From the NCBI GenBank assembly GCA_046537735.1, contig JBKHKH010000026.1, positions 1 to 19,235 of the forward strand: a DNA stretch of 19,235 bases, in the 5' to 3' direction. A model generated the notes under the pieces. The model was not told the origin of the DNA. It was given only the letters and a program-made list of their open reading frames with translations, and searched no databases. Shown here piece after piece: positions 1-7,453 of this stretch (position 1 is its first letter; each line of letters starts with the position of its first letter). The DNA comes from JdFR-22 sp046537735. Lineage in GTDB: Archaea; Halobacteriota; Archaeoglobi; Archaeoglobales; Archaeoglobaceae. A program made the translations under genes and the position numbers.

Positions 1-2
1 CA

Positions 3-287
3 GGAGCCTTAACTTATGTATTGGGCTGGATAACGGGAGTTATATTCTATTTAATGGAGAAGGAAAGCACATACGTCAGATTTCATGCAGTACAATCCAT
101 TGCACTGTTCCTCCCGCTTCACGTTATTATCATCGTCGTGGGATATGTTCCGTTCTTTGGATGGGTTGTATCCAACTTATTGGGACTGCTTGCCTTTGTA
201 CTGTGGATCGTGCTGATCGTAAAAGCCTACCAGGGTGAACGGTTCAAGCTGCCTGTTACTGGAGATATTGCAGAGGAACGTTCCTGA
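3..287 (+). CDS. DUF4870-family small membrane protein, 3' part
   Basis: The frame is open from the left edge of the window, so the 5' end is missing; 94 residues are visible. The segment starts GALTYVLGWITGVIF, followed by a charged EKES turn and VRFHAVQSIALF. This order (hydrophobic helix with GWITG, then Glu-Lys, then RFHAxQS) is the hallmark of the DUF4870 (Tic20-like) family of small proteins with three to four membrane helices. Two further helices follow at about residues 35-55 and 60-78, then a short polar tail. A TTG at position 21 could be taken as a start, but the conserved residues before it show the gene begins further upstream. Function is unknown; family members are small integral membrane proteins. 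No partner gene is visible. Confidence 0.8.
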   Translation, partial: GALTYVLGWITGVIFYLMEKESTYVRFHAVQSIALFLPLHVIIIVVGYVPFFGWVVSNLLGLLAFVLWIVLIVKAYQGERFKLPVTGDIAEERS

Positions 288-340
288 AAGTACTGATGTA
301 CAGCCCCAGAATTTACTTCAGCTGATCCATATTCCACTAT

Positions 341-358
341 CTCTTTTTTTAATTTTTT
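341..358 (+). terminator. oligo-T terminator-like tract
   Basis: A run of seven T (344-350) followed after two A by six T (353-358), about 55 bp past the stop of the membrane-protein gene. Archaeal RNA polymerase stops at such T tracts without needing a hairpin. Probably the 3' end of the upstream transcript. Confidence 0.45.
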
Positions 359-454
359 AGTTTAGCTTGTAAACCAATTTGGTTATACACCTAAAGCAGG
401 TCAAGAGCAGTTAAACTTAAAACAAGAACAAGAAAAATAAGGTAAAATCAAAAT

Positions 455-526
455 GCTCCGGTGAGGTAGGGGATATCCTGGGAGTCTCCGGAACTTCCAA
501 CCCGGGTTCGAGTCCCGGCCGGAGCG
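455..526 (+). tRNA. tRNA-Arg (anticodon CCG)
   Basis: A full cloverleaf can be folded by eye. The acceptor stem pairs GCTCCGG (455-461) with CCGGAGC (519-525), and G526 is the discriminator. The D arm has AGG/CCT (464-466/477-479) with a loop containing GGA, giving the A20 expected for arginine acceptance. The anticodon stem GGAGT/ACTTC (481-485/493-497, one G-U pair) closes the loop CTCCGGA, so the anticodon is CCG at 488-490, reading codon CGG. The T arm is CCGGG-TTCGAGT-CCCGG (502-518). The 3' CCA is not encoded, as is common in archaea. No intron is present. T-rich DNA follows at 535-545. Confidence 0.9.
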
Positions 527-607
527 TCCTCATTCGATTTTATCTCTAACCGGATGAAAACCTAAAAGAGTGGTTTGATAGGTGATCGTTTGACAATTGA
601 TCATTCT

Positions 608-1600
608 TCATTCCACTTCAGGTGTCCACAGACTTAACACGAAGTTTTCTTCTCTGTTGAAGAGATCTAACACTTTTTCAAAGCCTGTTCTCTCCGCTAA
701 TTCTCCAACCTTTTCTATGGAATATTTTCGTGATATCTCCGTGTGGATCTTCTCTCCCTTCAAGAATTCTATTTCCATATCCAGATCCTTTATCTTCACT
801 GTCTGATCCTTTTTGCTTTGTATATAGCTTTCCATTTGTTGCTTCACTGGATCGTACAGGGGAACATGCTCGAACTTGTTGAGATCGAAGTCGGCACCCA
901 GCTCCCTATTTATTCTCTTCAATAGATTCAAGTTAAACTCTCTAGTCACACCTTCTGAGTCGTTGTAGGCGGGTAAAAGTTTTTGAGGGTCAGTGGTCAG
1001 GTCGAAGCCTATTAACATGTAATCTCTTTCATCCAGATTCGACCGAATCCTTTTCAGAAAACTTTCTTCTTCATCAGGCGTGAAGTTACCTATACTCGAG
1101 CCCAGAAAAAGCACCAGCAATCTACGGTCATCCTTTTTATGGAGCAATTTCAGTCCATTAACATAGTCGGTGTTCACGCACCTTACAGGATAAACCTGAT
1201 TTTCTTTCCTGGTCCTGTCAGTGAATTCCTGTAGCGCTTTCTGGGATATATCAATAACCGTTAAATTGAAATCAATCCCTTTTTCCATAAAGGAGCTTAA
1301 CAGTATCGAGGTCTTTTTCCCGTCACCCACCCCCAATTCCACGATATTGACTGGTTCAGACCCCAATACGAAGGCTAAATCCCTTGAACGGTTTTTTAAG
1401 ATCTCTTTCTCCGCGTTAAACAGATAGTATTCCGGTAAGTCCATGATCTTTTGATAGAGCCTTGACCCCTGGTCATCGTAGAGGTATTTCGAGGGGATAA
1501 ATTTCTGCTCGGCTTTGAGTCCAGCCTCCACATCCTTACGGAACTCATTAGATATGTGAACTTCGTCAGCATCCCTTACATCTTCAGGAGAGATCACCAT
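608..1600 (-). CDS. egtD: EgtD/EanA-type L-histidine N-alpha-methyltransferase
   Basis: Predicted SAM-dependent enzyme that trimethylates the alpha-amino group of histidine to give hercynine, the first step to ergothioneine; cytoplasmic. The 330 residues match the usual EgtD length. Visible family marks: SKYLYDDQGSRLYQKI and LPEYY (37-59), the SAM-binding ELGVGDG (88-94), FLGSSIGNFTP (165-175), AYND-GVT-FNLNLL (211-227) and IHTEISRKYS (285-294). N172, Y212, E288 and S290 sit at a constant offset of +6 from the histidine-binding N166, Y206, E282 and S284 that I recall for Mycobacterium smegmatis EgtD; G167 matches G161 in the same way. This argues for histidine rather than another amino acid. 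The start has a strong Shine-Dalgarno GGAGGTGG six bases upstream. It is the last gene of the block starting with the rhodanese at 5407, 29 bp after the reductase. No oxygen-dependent EgtB is in the window. Confidence 0.88.
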   Translation of the reverse strand: MVISPEDVRDADEVHISNEFRKDVEAGLKAEQKFIPSKYLYDDQGSRLYQKIMDLPEYYLFNAEKEILKNRSRDLAFVLGSEPVNIVELGVGDGKKTSILLSSFMEKGIDFNLTVIDISQKALQEFTDRTRKENQVYPVRCVNTDYVNGLKLLHKKDDRRLLVLFLGSSIGNFTPDEEESFLKRIRSNLDERDYMLIGFDLTTDPQKLLPAYNDSEGVTREFNLNLLKRINRELGADFDLNKFEHVPLYDPVKQQMESYIQSKKDQTVKIKDLDMEIEFLKGEKIHTEISRKYSIEKVGELAERTGFEKVLDLFNREENFVLSLWTPEVE

Positions 1601-1629
1601 TCAATACCACCTCCGATAGTTTCCTGATC

Positions 1630-2622
1630 TTATGTTTCCTCTCTGGACCCTGTTTGTGCGAAATCTCTTGTGGGAGGTTCCAGAAATTCGGGACCTACAG
1701 GATCTTTAATGGTCTCTTCCAGGATCCGATCTATATCTTCCCTTATACTGGGATCCAGTTTCTGGCCCAACACATCATTGACTTCATTCAGGTATTCAGG
1801 TTTCCAGGCGCCCCACAGAGCTACAGAATTCTTGTTGTCCAGGATCCACTGGATAGCCACATCTATTAACTTTCTGTTGTGCTCTTCTGCCATCCTGGAA
1901 AGCTTTTCCACCGCTTCCAGATACTGCTGGTACCTGGATGGTCTGAACTTGGGATCGTCCTTCTTAACGGAGTGCTCGCTGTATTCTGCATCCGGCAATA
2001 ACTTGCCTGTCAGCAGACCCTGGCACAGTGACCTGTAAGCGAGGAAAGTTATGTTGTTCTTTTTACAGAAGGGAAGGACGTCATCCTCATACTTTCTCTC
2101 GAAAATATTGTAAGGCATCTGGCAGGTATTAACTTCAGTTTCTCCGGAGAACTCTTCTATCTGCTCCACACTAAAATTGCTCACACCTATGGCCCTTACC
2201 TTACCCTCCCTCTGCAAATCTTTTATTGTTCTGGCTGTGTCCCTTAAGGGGTGAAGGGGGTCGGGCCAGTGCACGTGAAGTACGTCAACGTAATCCGTAT
2301 TCAGTCTCTTTAGAGAAGTTTCAATGTCCTTCAATATCCTTTTCGGAGTGCCATTTCTGACTGTATCATTTTCATAATCCAGTCCGGTTTTGGTGGCTAC
2401 AACGAACTCCTCACGATCGTATTCTTTTAAAGCATCCCCCACTATCTCTTCCGAACGTCCTTTCCCGTAAACCGGAGCGACATCAATTAAAGTGATCCCC
2501 TCCTCCAGAGCCTTATGAACGGTCTCTATCCCACTCCTTTTTTCGTGGTACCCTATCGGCTGGCTGCCCAGACCTATGCGGGATACTATGATGTCCGTTC
2601 CAGCTATATTGGTATATTCCAT
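1630..2622 (-). CDS. aldo/keto reductase
   Basis: NAD(P)H-dependent TIM-barrel oxidoreductase, 330 residues, the normal family length, cytoplasmic. The catalytic tetrad is visible: D47 and Y52 (LIDVAPVYGKGRSE), K78 (VVATKTG) and H118 (VLHVHWPDP). GVSNFS (about 166-171) and the C-terminal ALWGAWKPEYL segment, where nicotinamide cofactor phosphate binds in relatives, are also present. Start ATG at 2622 is preceded by GAGGTG. It lies 16 bp after the sugar-dehydrogenase-like gene and 29 bp before the EgtD gene, so the three are almost surely co-transcribed. Its substrate cannot be read from sequence. Context leaves open a link to the small-molecule pathway encoded around it, or simply aldehyde detoxification. 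Confidence 0.88.
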   Translation of the reverse strand: MEYTNIAGTDIIVSRIGLGSQPIGYHEKRSGIETVHKALEEGITLIDVAPVYGKGRSEEIVGDALKEYDREEFVVATKTGLDYENDTVRNGTPKRILKDIETSLKRLNTDYVDVLHVHWPDPLHPLRDTARTIKDLQREGKVRAIGVSNFSVEQIEEFSGETEVNTCQMPYNIFERKYEDDVLPFCKKNNITFLAYRSLCQGLLTGKLLPDAEYSEHSVKKDDPKFRPSRYQQYLEAVEKLSRMAEEHNRKLIDVAIQWILDNKNSVALWGAWKPEYLNEVNDVLGQKLDPSIREDIDRILEETIKDPVGPEFLEPPTRDFAQTGSREET

Positions 2623-2638
2623 GCGAACACCTCAACGG

Positions 2639-3790
2639 CTAATCGCCCACGAAACCACCCCAGATATCATCGTACCTGTCCTCTTTCTTCTTGAACTCCT
2701 CCATAATTTCAGGGTCAGGGACTACTTTGTATACATTGCCTCCTCCGTCCTCGCCATGGAGGTCCGTGAAGTACATGCCGTCCGGACCGAATGCCAGGCC
2801 ACATGGACTTGCAGCTCCTTCTCCTTTATAGACCACAAAATTGTCATATGACTTTACTGCGGTAGCGTCCTGACTCAACTGGAGCTTCACTATCTTTTTA
2901 CCTTTCTCAGAAGTACCTTTTTGGTAGGATGCACCGAAGAGTGCCACGAAAAGATTATCGGTGTACTGTGGTGGGAATTGATCCCCCTGCATGAAATCCA
3001 GTGCCGTTGGCGCTTGAGTGTAATGCCACCAGAATATGGAGTTCTTCCTCATGGTGTTGGGCCATCCATAGTTCTCATATGGCTCTACTCTGGCGATACG
3101 GTCATCTTTATCCGGTCCGTTCCCTGCGATATACATGCTCTGGTCGCTCTTCCTCCATGCAGCACCGAATGGGTTTCTGAAACCTTTGGCATAAACCGGG
3201 CTTTCCGAGATGGGATTATCCCAGGGTATGCTTCCATCGTGGTTTAATCTGAGCACTTTACCCCTGAGATCATTCCAATCCTGTGACTTATACCATGCGC
3301 CACCATCACCCAACGTCACGTACAATTTCCTGTCAAATCCTATGGACACTGACTGGATCTGATGGGCTCTCCGGGTAGAAGGTATATCCTTCATTATATC
3401 TTTTAGGCCGTCCATGTGAAGGCCATCCTTACTTCTGGTCCTGACCAGCCTTGACTTTATCTCACTATCTTCTTCGTATATCATGCTCAAGTAAAGGTCT
3501 CCTGATTCAGGTTCTACACAAATACCGGTTAGGCCGGATTCGCCGCTGCCAGGGAACTCGTGGCTGGGCTCGTAATTCAACAGGCCTTCAGCATAGGTAT
3601 AAACAGTGTGGTCATTGGTTACGGCCTTCACCTGTCCATACAGTTCGGTCAGATAAAATAACGGGTCTTTAGGGTCTTTACCCGGGTTGGGCATAAAAGC
3701 GATGTTCACCGGAAGATCGAGACCGGTTGCAACATGCTCCATTTTAAAACCGGGATATAACCACCAGTTTTCTACAAAATTTCCCCCCAT
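2639..3790 (-). CDS. glucose/sorbosone dehydrogenase-fold (PQQ-type) protein
   Basis: A 383-residue six-bladed beta-propeller of the soluble glucose/sorbosone dehydrogenase family. Signs: LTGICVEPESGDLYLS (87-102), AHQIQSVSIGFDRKLYVTLGDGG (about 142-164) with H143 at the position of the catalytic base of the family, GKVLRLNHDGSIP (177-189), KGFRNPFGAAW (202-212) and ENYGWP (239-244). There is no signal peptide or lipobox, so the protein should be cytoplasmic, unlike most characterised members, which are periplasmic and use PQQ. No PQQ synthesis genes are in the window, so cofactor and activity are unproven. Start ATG at 3790 has GAGGTG upstream. A 309-bp gap separates it from the rhodanese gene, and a weak TATA-like CTTAAAAAG lies 33-42 bp upstream, so it may have its own promoter. 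Confidence 0.78.
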   Translation of the reverse strand: MGGNFVENWWLYPGFKMEHVATGLDLPVNIAFMPNPGKDPKDPLFYLTELYGQVKAVTNDHTVYTYAEGLLNYEPSHEFPGSGESGLTGICVEPESGDLYLSMIYEEDSEIKSRLVRTRSKDGLHMDGLKDIMKDIPSTRRAHQIQSVSIGFDRKLYVTLGDGGAWYKSQDWNDLRGKVLRLNHDGSIPWDNPISESPVYAKGFRNPFGAAWRKSDQSMYIAGNGPDKDDRIARVEPYENYGWPNTMRKNSIFWWHYTQAPTALDFMQGDQFPPQYTDNLFVALFGASYQKGTSEKGKKIVKLQLSQDATAVKSYDNFVVYKGEGAASPCGLAFGPDGMYFTDLHGEDGGGNVYKVVPDPEIMEEFKKKEDRYDDIWGGFVGD

Positions 3791-4099
3791 ATCTTACACC
3801 TCAGGTCACAGTTATTGAGATGCTTTTTAAGTTTTACTTCAGTATTTAGTATTAGAATATTCGATAAAAACGGGATGGCGTCTCTTTGAGGTATTGTAGT
3901 ATATCTCAGTCTTGGTACTTCCTCTTACTTATCCTGATTGGTACAATCCCTATCACTATATTCTGCTCATATTTTGGTAGCAGGGCACAAAGCGTCTCCG
4001 AGTGGTCTTTACCGCTAACTGTAGGCGTCGTGATCCCGGTATCCTGTGGATCCTGCTCCATTTTAAAATGAGGCATGAGGAAGTCCAACCATAAACCAG
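3791..4099. other. 309-bp gap with possible gene relic
   Basis: No convincing intact gene. On the minus strand a 60-codon frame (4088 to 3906, TTG start) reads LMPHFKMEQ, recalling the start of the neighbouring dehydrogenase (LYPGFKMEH). The DNA behind this, tgctccattttaaaa, is an exact 15-bp direct repeat at 3735-3749 and 4054-4068. This could be the worn 5' end of a duplicated dehydrogenase gene or chance. A TATA-like element (forward CTTTTTAAGT, 3823-3832) may drive the dehydrogenase gene on the minus strand. Confidence 0.35.
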
Positions 4100-5407
4100 T
4101 TAGGTCTCAGGCTCGAAAACAGTGTTTTGGGGTATACCTGTCTCGATGGGGTTGTTTTCGTCGCTGCTCCATTCGAACCAGCCTCCGTCATAGATGGAGA
4201 TATGGGGCCACGTCATCAGATAGGCGTTAAGGAAGGCTTCGCTGGCCCGCCACCCGGTTCCGCAATAGAATGCCACGTGTTTTTCAGGAATTATATGGTT
4301 TTCAGCCCAGTTCTCGGCTATCTCAGTGTATTGTCGCATCGTATTATCCAGGTTGCGATAGTTTTCCATGTGGTAGGCATCACTTCCATTGTTCCCGAAT
4401 ATCGAACCGGGTATGCGCCCCTTCTTGCTGATATAGTTGTAGCCGCTCACATTCCCTATATATTCATCCCAGCTCCTAACACTCACCAGCTCCCCATGAG
4501 AGGCCAGTAATTGCTTTGCCTCAGGAGTATCGATGATGTATTCCGGGTGAGCCGGGATCTCCACACCGAAGTCTTCAGCTTTTCTTATCTTTCCCTCGTC
4601 AGTTGTAAGGCTGTAGCCTTCAGCCTCCCACCTGTTCAGCCCTCCGTTTAAAATGCGAACATCATTGACACCGGCATACAACATGATAACGGCACAGCGC
4701 ATGGCAGCCAAATGACCTGCATTCATACCAGGATAAGGGTCTCTGTTGTTAGGGTGAGAGTATCTCCCATAGAGTATTACCGTGGTATCTGATGTTATTC
4801 CATATCCCAGGAGTGCTCTCTCCAGCTCCTCAGGAGAGCGTCGATTCCACGTTTTGGGGTCCTCAAGCGATAGCGTATCGATGTGGATGGCTCCAGGAAT
4901 ATGGCCTTTCTCATAATCCTCCCTGAACCCATAGCTTGCGTGACCTATAACGAACTCATTACTTTCGTATGATGGTGGTCTTCCCCCATCGACAAGGATC
5001 TTCACCCACTCGGGGTATACCAGTTTTTCATACCTCGGTAGTCTCTCCAGAGGGAGGTTACTGTCACTCGACCACTCAAAGAAATGATTATAAACACTTA
5101 CATCATCATATCCTGCCTCTACCAGTTTTTCTCCCAAAAATTCTGTTTCACCCCAATCATAGCCGTAAACAACGATCGATGATCCTTTTGAGATGTTCTT
5201 ATCTTCAAGAATGTCCAGCCAATCATTGTACTCCAACCAGCTGAGAGGAAAAGAGAGCGCACCATGTATATGCCCTCCCCTAGGTTCCCCCTTCATTGCC
5301 CATCCATTGAACGCATCAATGGGACGAGCATCGATCAAAAAATTGTTTGCTTTTTTAACCCATCCGAGGAGCTCTTTCCCATCAACACCTGTTTCACGCA
5401 CACTCAT
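4100..5407 (-). CDS. eanB: three-domain rhodanese, EanB-like hercynine sulfurtransferase
   Basis: 435 residues with three rhodanese domains: about 1-128, 129-268 and 285-435. Domains 1 and 2 have Gly where the catalytic Cys should be (VVYGYDW at 79-85; ILYGRYS at 211-217). Only domain 3 has the active cysteine, AFYCGTGWRAS with C382. From memory, EanB of Chlorobium limicola, which puts sulfur from polysulfide directly on the imidazole C2 of hercynine, uses C412 with Y411, T414 and Y353. Here Y381, C382, T384 and Y323 all fall at the same offset of -30. Together with the EgtD gene in the same gene block this makes EanB the best call; a thiosulfate sulfurtransferase is the alternative. C238 is the only other cysteine. 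The motif FEWSSD-x-N-x-P recurs at 110 and 411, showing internal duplication. The ATG at 5407 has a G-rich leader (GGGGGAGTGGG). Confidence 0.75.
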   Translation of the reverse strand: MSVRETGVDGKELLGWVKKANNFLIDARPIDAFNGWAMKGEPRGGHIHGALSFPLSWLEYNDWLDILEDKNISKGSSIVVYGYDWGETEFLGEKLVEAGYDDVSVYNHFFEWSSDSNLPLERLPRYEKLVYPEWVKILVDGGRPPSYESNEFVIGHASYGFREDYEKGHIPGAIHIDTLSLEDPKTWNRRSPEELERALLGYGITSDTTVILYGRYSHPNNRDPYPGMNAGHLAAMRCAVIMLYAGVNDVRILNGGLNRWEAEGYSLTTDEGKIRKAEDFGVEIPAHPEYIIDTPEAKQLLASHGELVSVRSWDEYIGNVSGYNYISKKGRIPGSIFGNNGSDAYHMENYRNLDNTMRQYTEIAENWAENHIIPEKHVAFYCGTGWRASEAFLNAYLMTWPHISIYDGGWFEWSSDENNPIETGIPQNTVFEPET

Positions 5408-5529
5408 AATCCCACTCCCCCACTTCTATAACGTACTATACCTTTCTTTAACCTACTGAATACCTTAATCTAGTTATCCAATAATCGGCACAATAAAAAA
5501 ATTTCTCACTACACGGGCTTTGCACATTA

Positions 5530-5539
5530 ATTATATAAA
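5530..5539 (-). promoter_or_regulatory. TATA box, likely for the rhodanese-led gene block
   Basis: Reading the minus strand, GGGTTTATATAATTAATG gives a good archaeal TATA element in the 171-bp gap before the rhodanese gene. It would place the start of transcription near 5505 and a leader of roughly 100 nt. The AT-rich stretch also serves as the 3' end region of the ABC operon on the same strand. Confidence 0.35.
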
Positions 5540-5578
5540 CCCTAATTAAAATTAAGAGTCTTCTGTCAGGCAATGGTT

Positions 5579-6358
5579 TTATGCTCCACTAATTGAGTTC
5601 AACGGCTCATCGGCCATGATCCATATCCTATCTGAATCCTTTTTGACCTTTACCTTGACCTCATAAACCGACTCAATATTACGTGGAGTGAGTATCTCCG
5701 TTCCACCTGCATAGTGGATATAACCATCTTTTACCATGATAATCTTATCGCTGTACCTGGCTGCCAGATTCAGGTCATGGATAGCCATTACCACGGAGAC
5801 ACCGTATTCAGTCTGAGACTTCGCTATGTTCATGACCTCCATTTGATGTTTTAGGTCCAGGCTGCTGGTGGGCTCATCCAGCAACAATACCTGCGGTTCC
5901 TGAGCGAGGGCTCTGGCCATTATGACCTTTTGTCTCTGACCGCCGCTCAACTCGGTTATATCCCGCATGGCCAGCGATTCCAGTCCCAATTTCTTTATGA
6001 CCTCAGATACTATCCTCAAATCCCTCTCACCGGGTTTCCAGTTCATGTGCGGCTTCCTGCCCATTAAAACCGTATCGAATACAGTTGCAGGAAACGTTCT
6101 GGTCTCTGTTTGAGGCACATAGCCCACCCTTCTGGCGATATCTTCTTGACCTAAGCTGTTTAGCTCCTGCCCATCTATCAGAATTGTGCCTTTTTTAGGC
6201 CTCAAAATTCGATTTATACACCTCAGGAGAGTGGTCTTTCCGGAGCCGTTAGGTCCTACAATACCCAGGACTTCTCCGCTCTCCACCATTAAATTTATAT
6301 CCTTCAATATACGGGATCCGTTAAAGCTAAATTCCACTCCACTGACCTTTATTTTCAC
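5579..6358 (-). CDS. iron-complex/cobalamin-type ABC transporter ATPase
   Basis: Cytoplasmic nucleotide-binding subunit of the importer encoded just upstream, 259 residues. Walker A GPNGSGKTT (35-43), Q-loop VPQTE (81-85), signature LSGGQRQK (137-144), Walker B VLLLDEP (157-163), and the switch histidine in AIHDLNLAAR. The sequence is of the FecE/FhuC/BtuD type. The start is GTG: its first base lies before the TGA of the permease gene in a GTGA overlap, with GGGAGGGAG upstream. It is the last gene of the three-gene operon. Substrate could be a ferric chelate, heme or a corrinoid; ATPase sequence does not decide this. Confidence 0.92.
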   Translation of the reverse strand: MKIKVSGVEFSFNGSRILKDINLMVESGEVLGIVGPNGSGKTTLLRCINRILRPKKGTILIDGQELNSLGQEDIARRVGYVPQTETRTFPATVFDTVLMGRKPHMNWKPGERDLRIVSEVIKKLGLESLAMRDITELSGGQRQKVIMARALAQEPQVLLLDEPTSSLDLKHQMEVMNIAKSQTEYGVSVVMAIHDLNLAARYSDKIIMVKDGYIHYAGGTEILTPRNIESVYEVKVKVKKDSDRIWIMADEPLNSISGA

Positions 6359-7437
6359 CAGTACTCCCTCCCTTTTACCACCAAGTATATGAACAGAGGA
6401 GCTCCCAGGAACGAAGTTAGAATTCCCACAGGGAGAACTACAGGGGCAAGCAAGTTCCTGGCAACAGTATCAGAAGCGAGCAAGAGCAAGCCACCCAGAA
6501 GGCATGAAGAAGGAAGCAAGAACATCTCGTTACCTCCCACAGCCTTGCGCACAATATGGGGAACTACCAGACCTATAAAGCCAATGATCCCCACAAAAGA
6601 TACTATCAAAGCGGTCACCAATGAGGCCAGAAGCATGCCCTTGACCCTCAATCTCTCCACATTCACTCCCAGACTTCTGGCCGTTTCATCCCCTGAATCC
6701 AGTGCGTTGTAGTTCCAGCTGTTATAGGCGAAATAGATAGTCGATGGGATGACTATCGCTGCTATCAGGCCCAGCTCTTGCCAGGTAGTCCTTCCCACGT
6801 CCCCAAAGGTCCAGAAGACCACCGCTGCCAGCTCTACATCACTGGCAAAGTACTGCATAGCGGTTATCCCCGCAGTGAATAGAGAGCCGAGAGCTACTCC
6901 AGTGAGGATCATGGTCTCTGGTGAGGCTCTCTTGTAGGTGGCCAGACCTATTATTATCAGGGTGGAGACCAGCGACCACATGAAGGCAGATATGGTAGTG
7001 ATGTAGGGATTGTTGAGTATTACCGCATCGGCACTACTGCTTTGCATAGTCCCCGCTCCCAGGGCAATTATGGAGAAAGCTGCCCCGAAGGCTGCTGCGT
7101 GAGAAATACCTAAAGTAAATGGTGAGCCCAGAGGGTTCCTCAGCACACTTTGCATTACCGCTCCGGATATTGCCAGTCCCGCACCCGCTGCTATAGCAGT
7201 GAGGGCTTGAGGAAGTCTGATATTCCAGATAATATTGTAAAAGTGTGAACTCTGCCCCAAACTCTGTCCTGTTATCGCCCCAAAGACTTCAGAGACTGGA
7301 ATATTTACCGGCCCATAAACTATGGAGAATATGAACATTATAAACAGAAGTAGAATTGATACTATGCTGAATATCAGTTTTTTTCCTGCATACTCTCTGT
7401 ATCTGGCCAGAACTTCCTCTTCAGATATCTCAGACAT
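6355..7437 (-). CDS. FecCD/BtuC-family ABC permease
   Basis: Integral membrane subunit, 360 residues, with a cytoplasmic N-terminus of about 22 residues and then about ten membrane helices as in BtuC/FhuB-type permeases. The family signature is clear: IRLPQALTAIAAGAGLAISG, AVMQSVLRNPLGSPFTLGIS (about 73-112), and later GDETARSLGVNVERLR and GFIGLVVPHIVR, the loop that couples to the ATPase. Such permeases work as homodimers, which fits a single permease gene. Start ATG at 7437 with GGAGTGAG upstream; it follows the binding-protein gene by 16 bp and overlaps the ATPase start by 4 nt. Confidence 0.93.
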   Translation of the reverse strand: MSEISEEEVLARYREYAGKKLIFSIVSILLLFIMFIFSIVYGPVNIPVSEVFGAITGQSLGQSSHFYNIIWNIRLPQALTAIAAGAGLAISGAVMQSVLRNPLGSPFTLGISHAAAFGAAFSIIALGAGTMQSSSADAVILNNPYITTISAFMWSLVSTLIIIGLATYKRASPETMILTGVALGSLFTAGITAMQYFASDVELAAVVFWTFGDVGRTTWQELGLIAAIVIPSTIYFAYNSWNYNALDSGDETARSLGVNVERLRVKGMLLASLVTALIVSFVGIIGFIGLVVPHIVRKAVGGNEMFLLPSSCLLGGLLLLASDTVARNLLAPVVLPVGILTSFLGAPLFIYLVVKGREYW

Positions 7438-7453
7438 AACTCACTCCAGACCG

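Noticed and set aside
21..287. TTG at 21 as the start of the DUF4870-type gene
   Set aside because: The frame stays open to the window edge and the residues before the TTG (GALTYV) belong to the conserved first helix, so the gene is truncated by the window rather than starting there.
455..526. tRNA-Arg as an integration site of a mobile element
   Set aside because: No integrase, no second copy of the tRNA 3' end seen, and the flanking genes look like ordinary chromosomal functions.
3906..4088. 60-codon minus-strand frame in the 309-bp gap as a real gene
   Set aside because: TTG start, no ribosome site, no recognisable domain; kept only as a possible relic.
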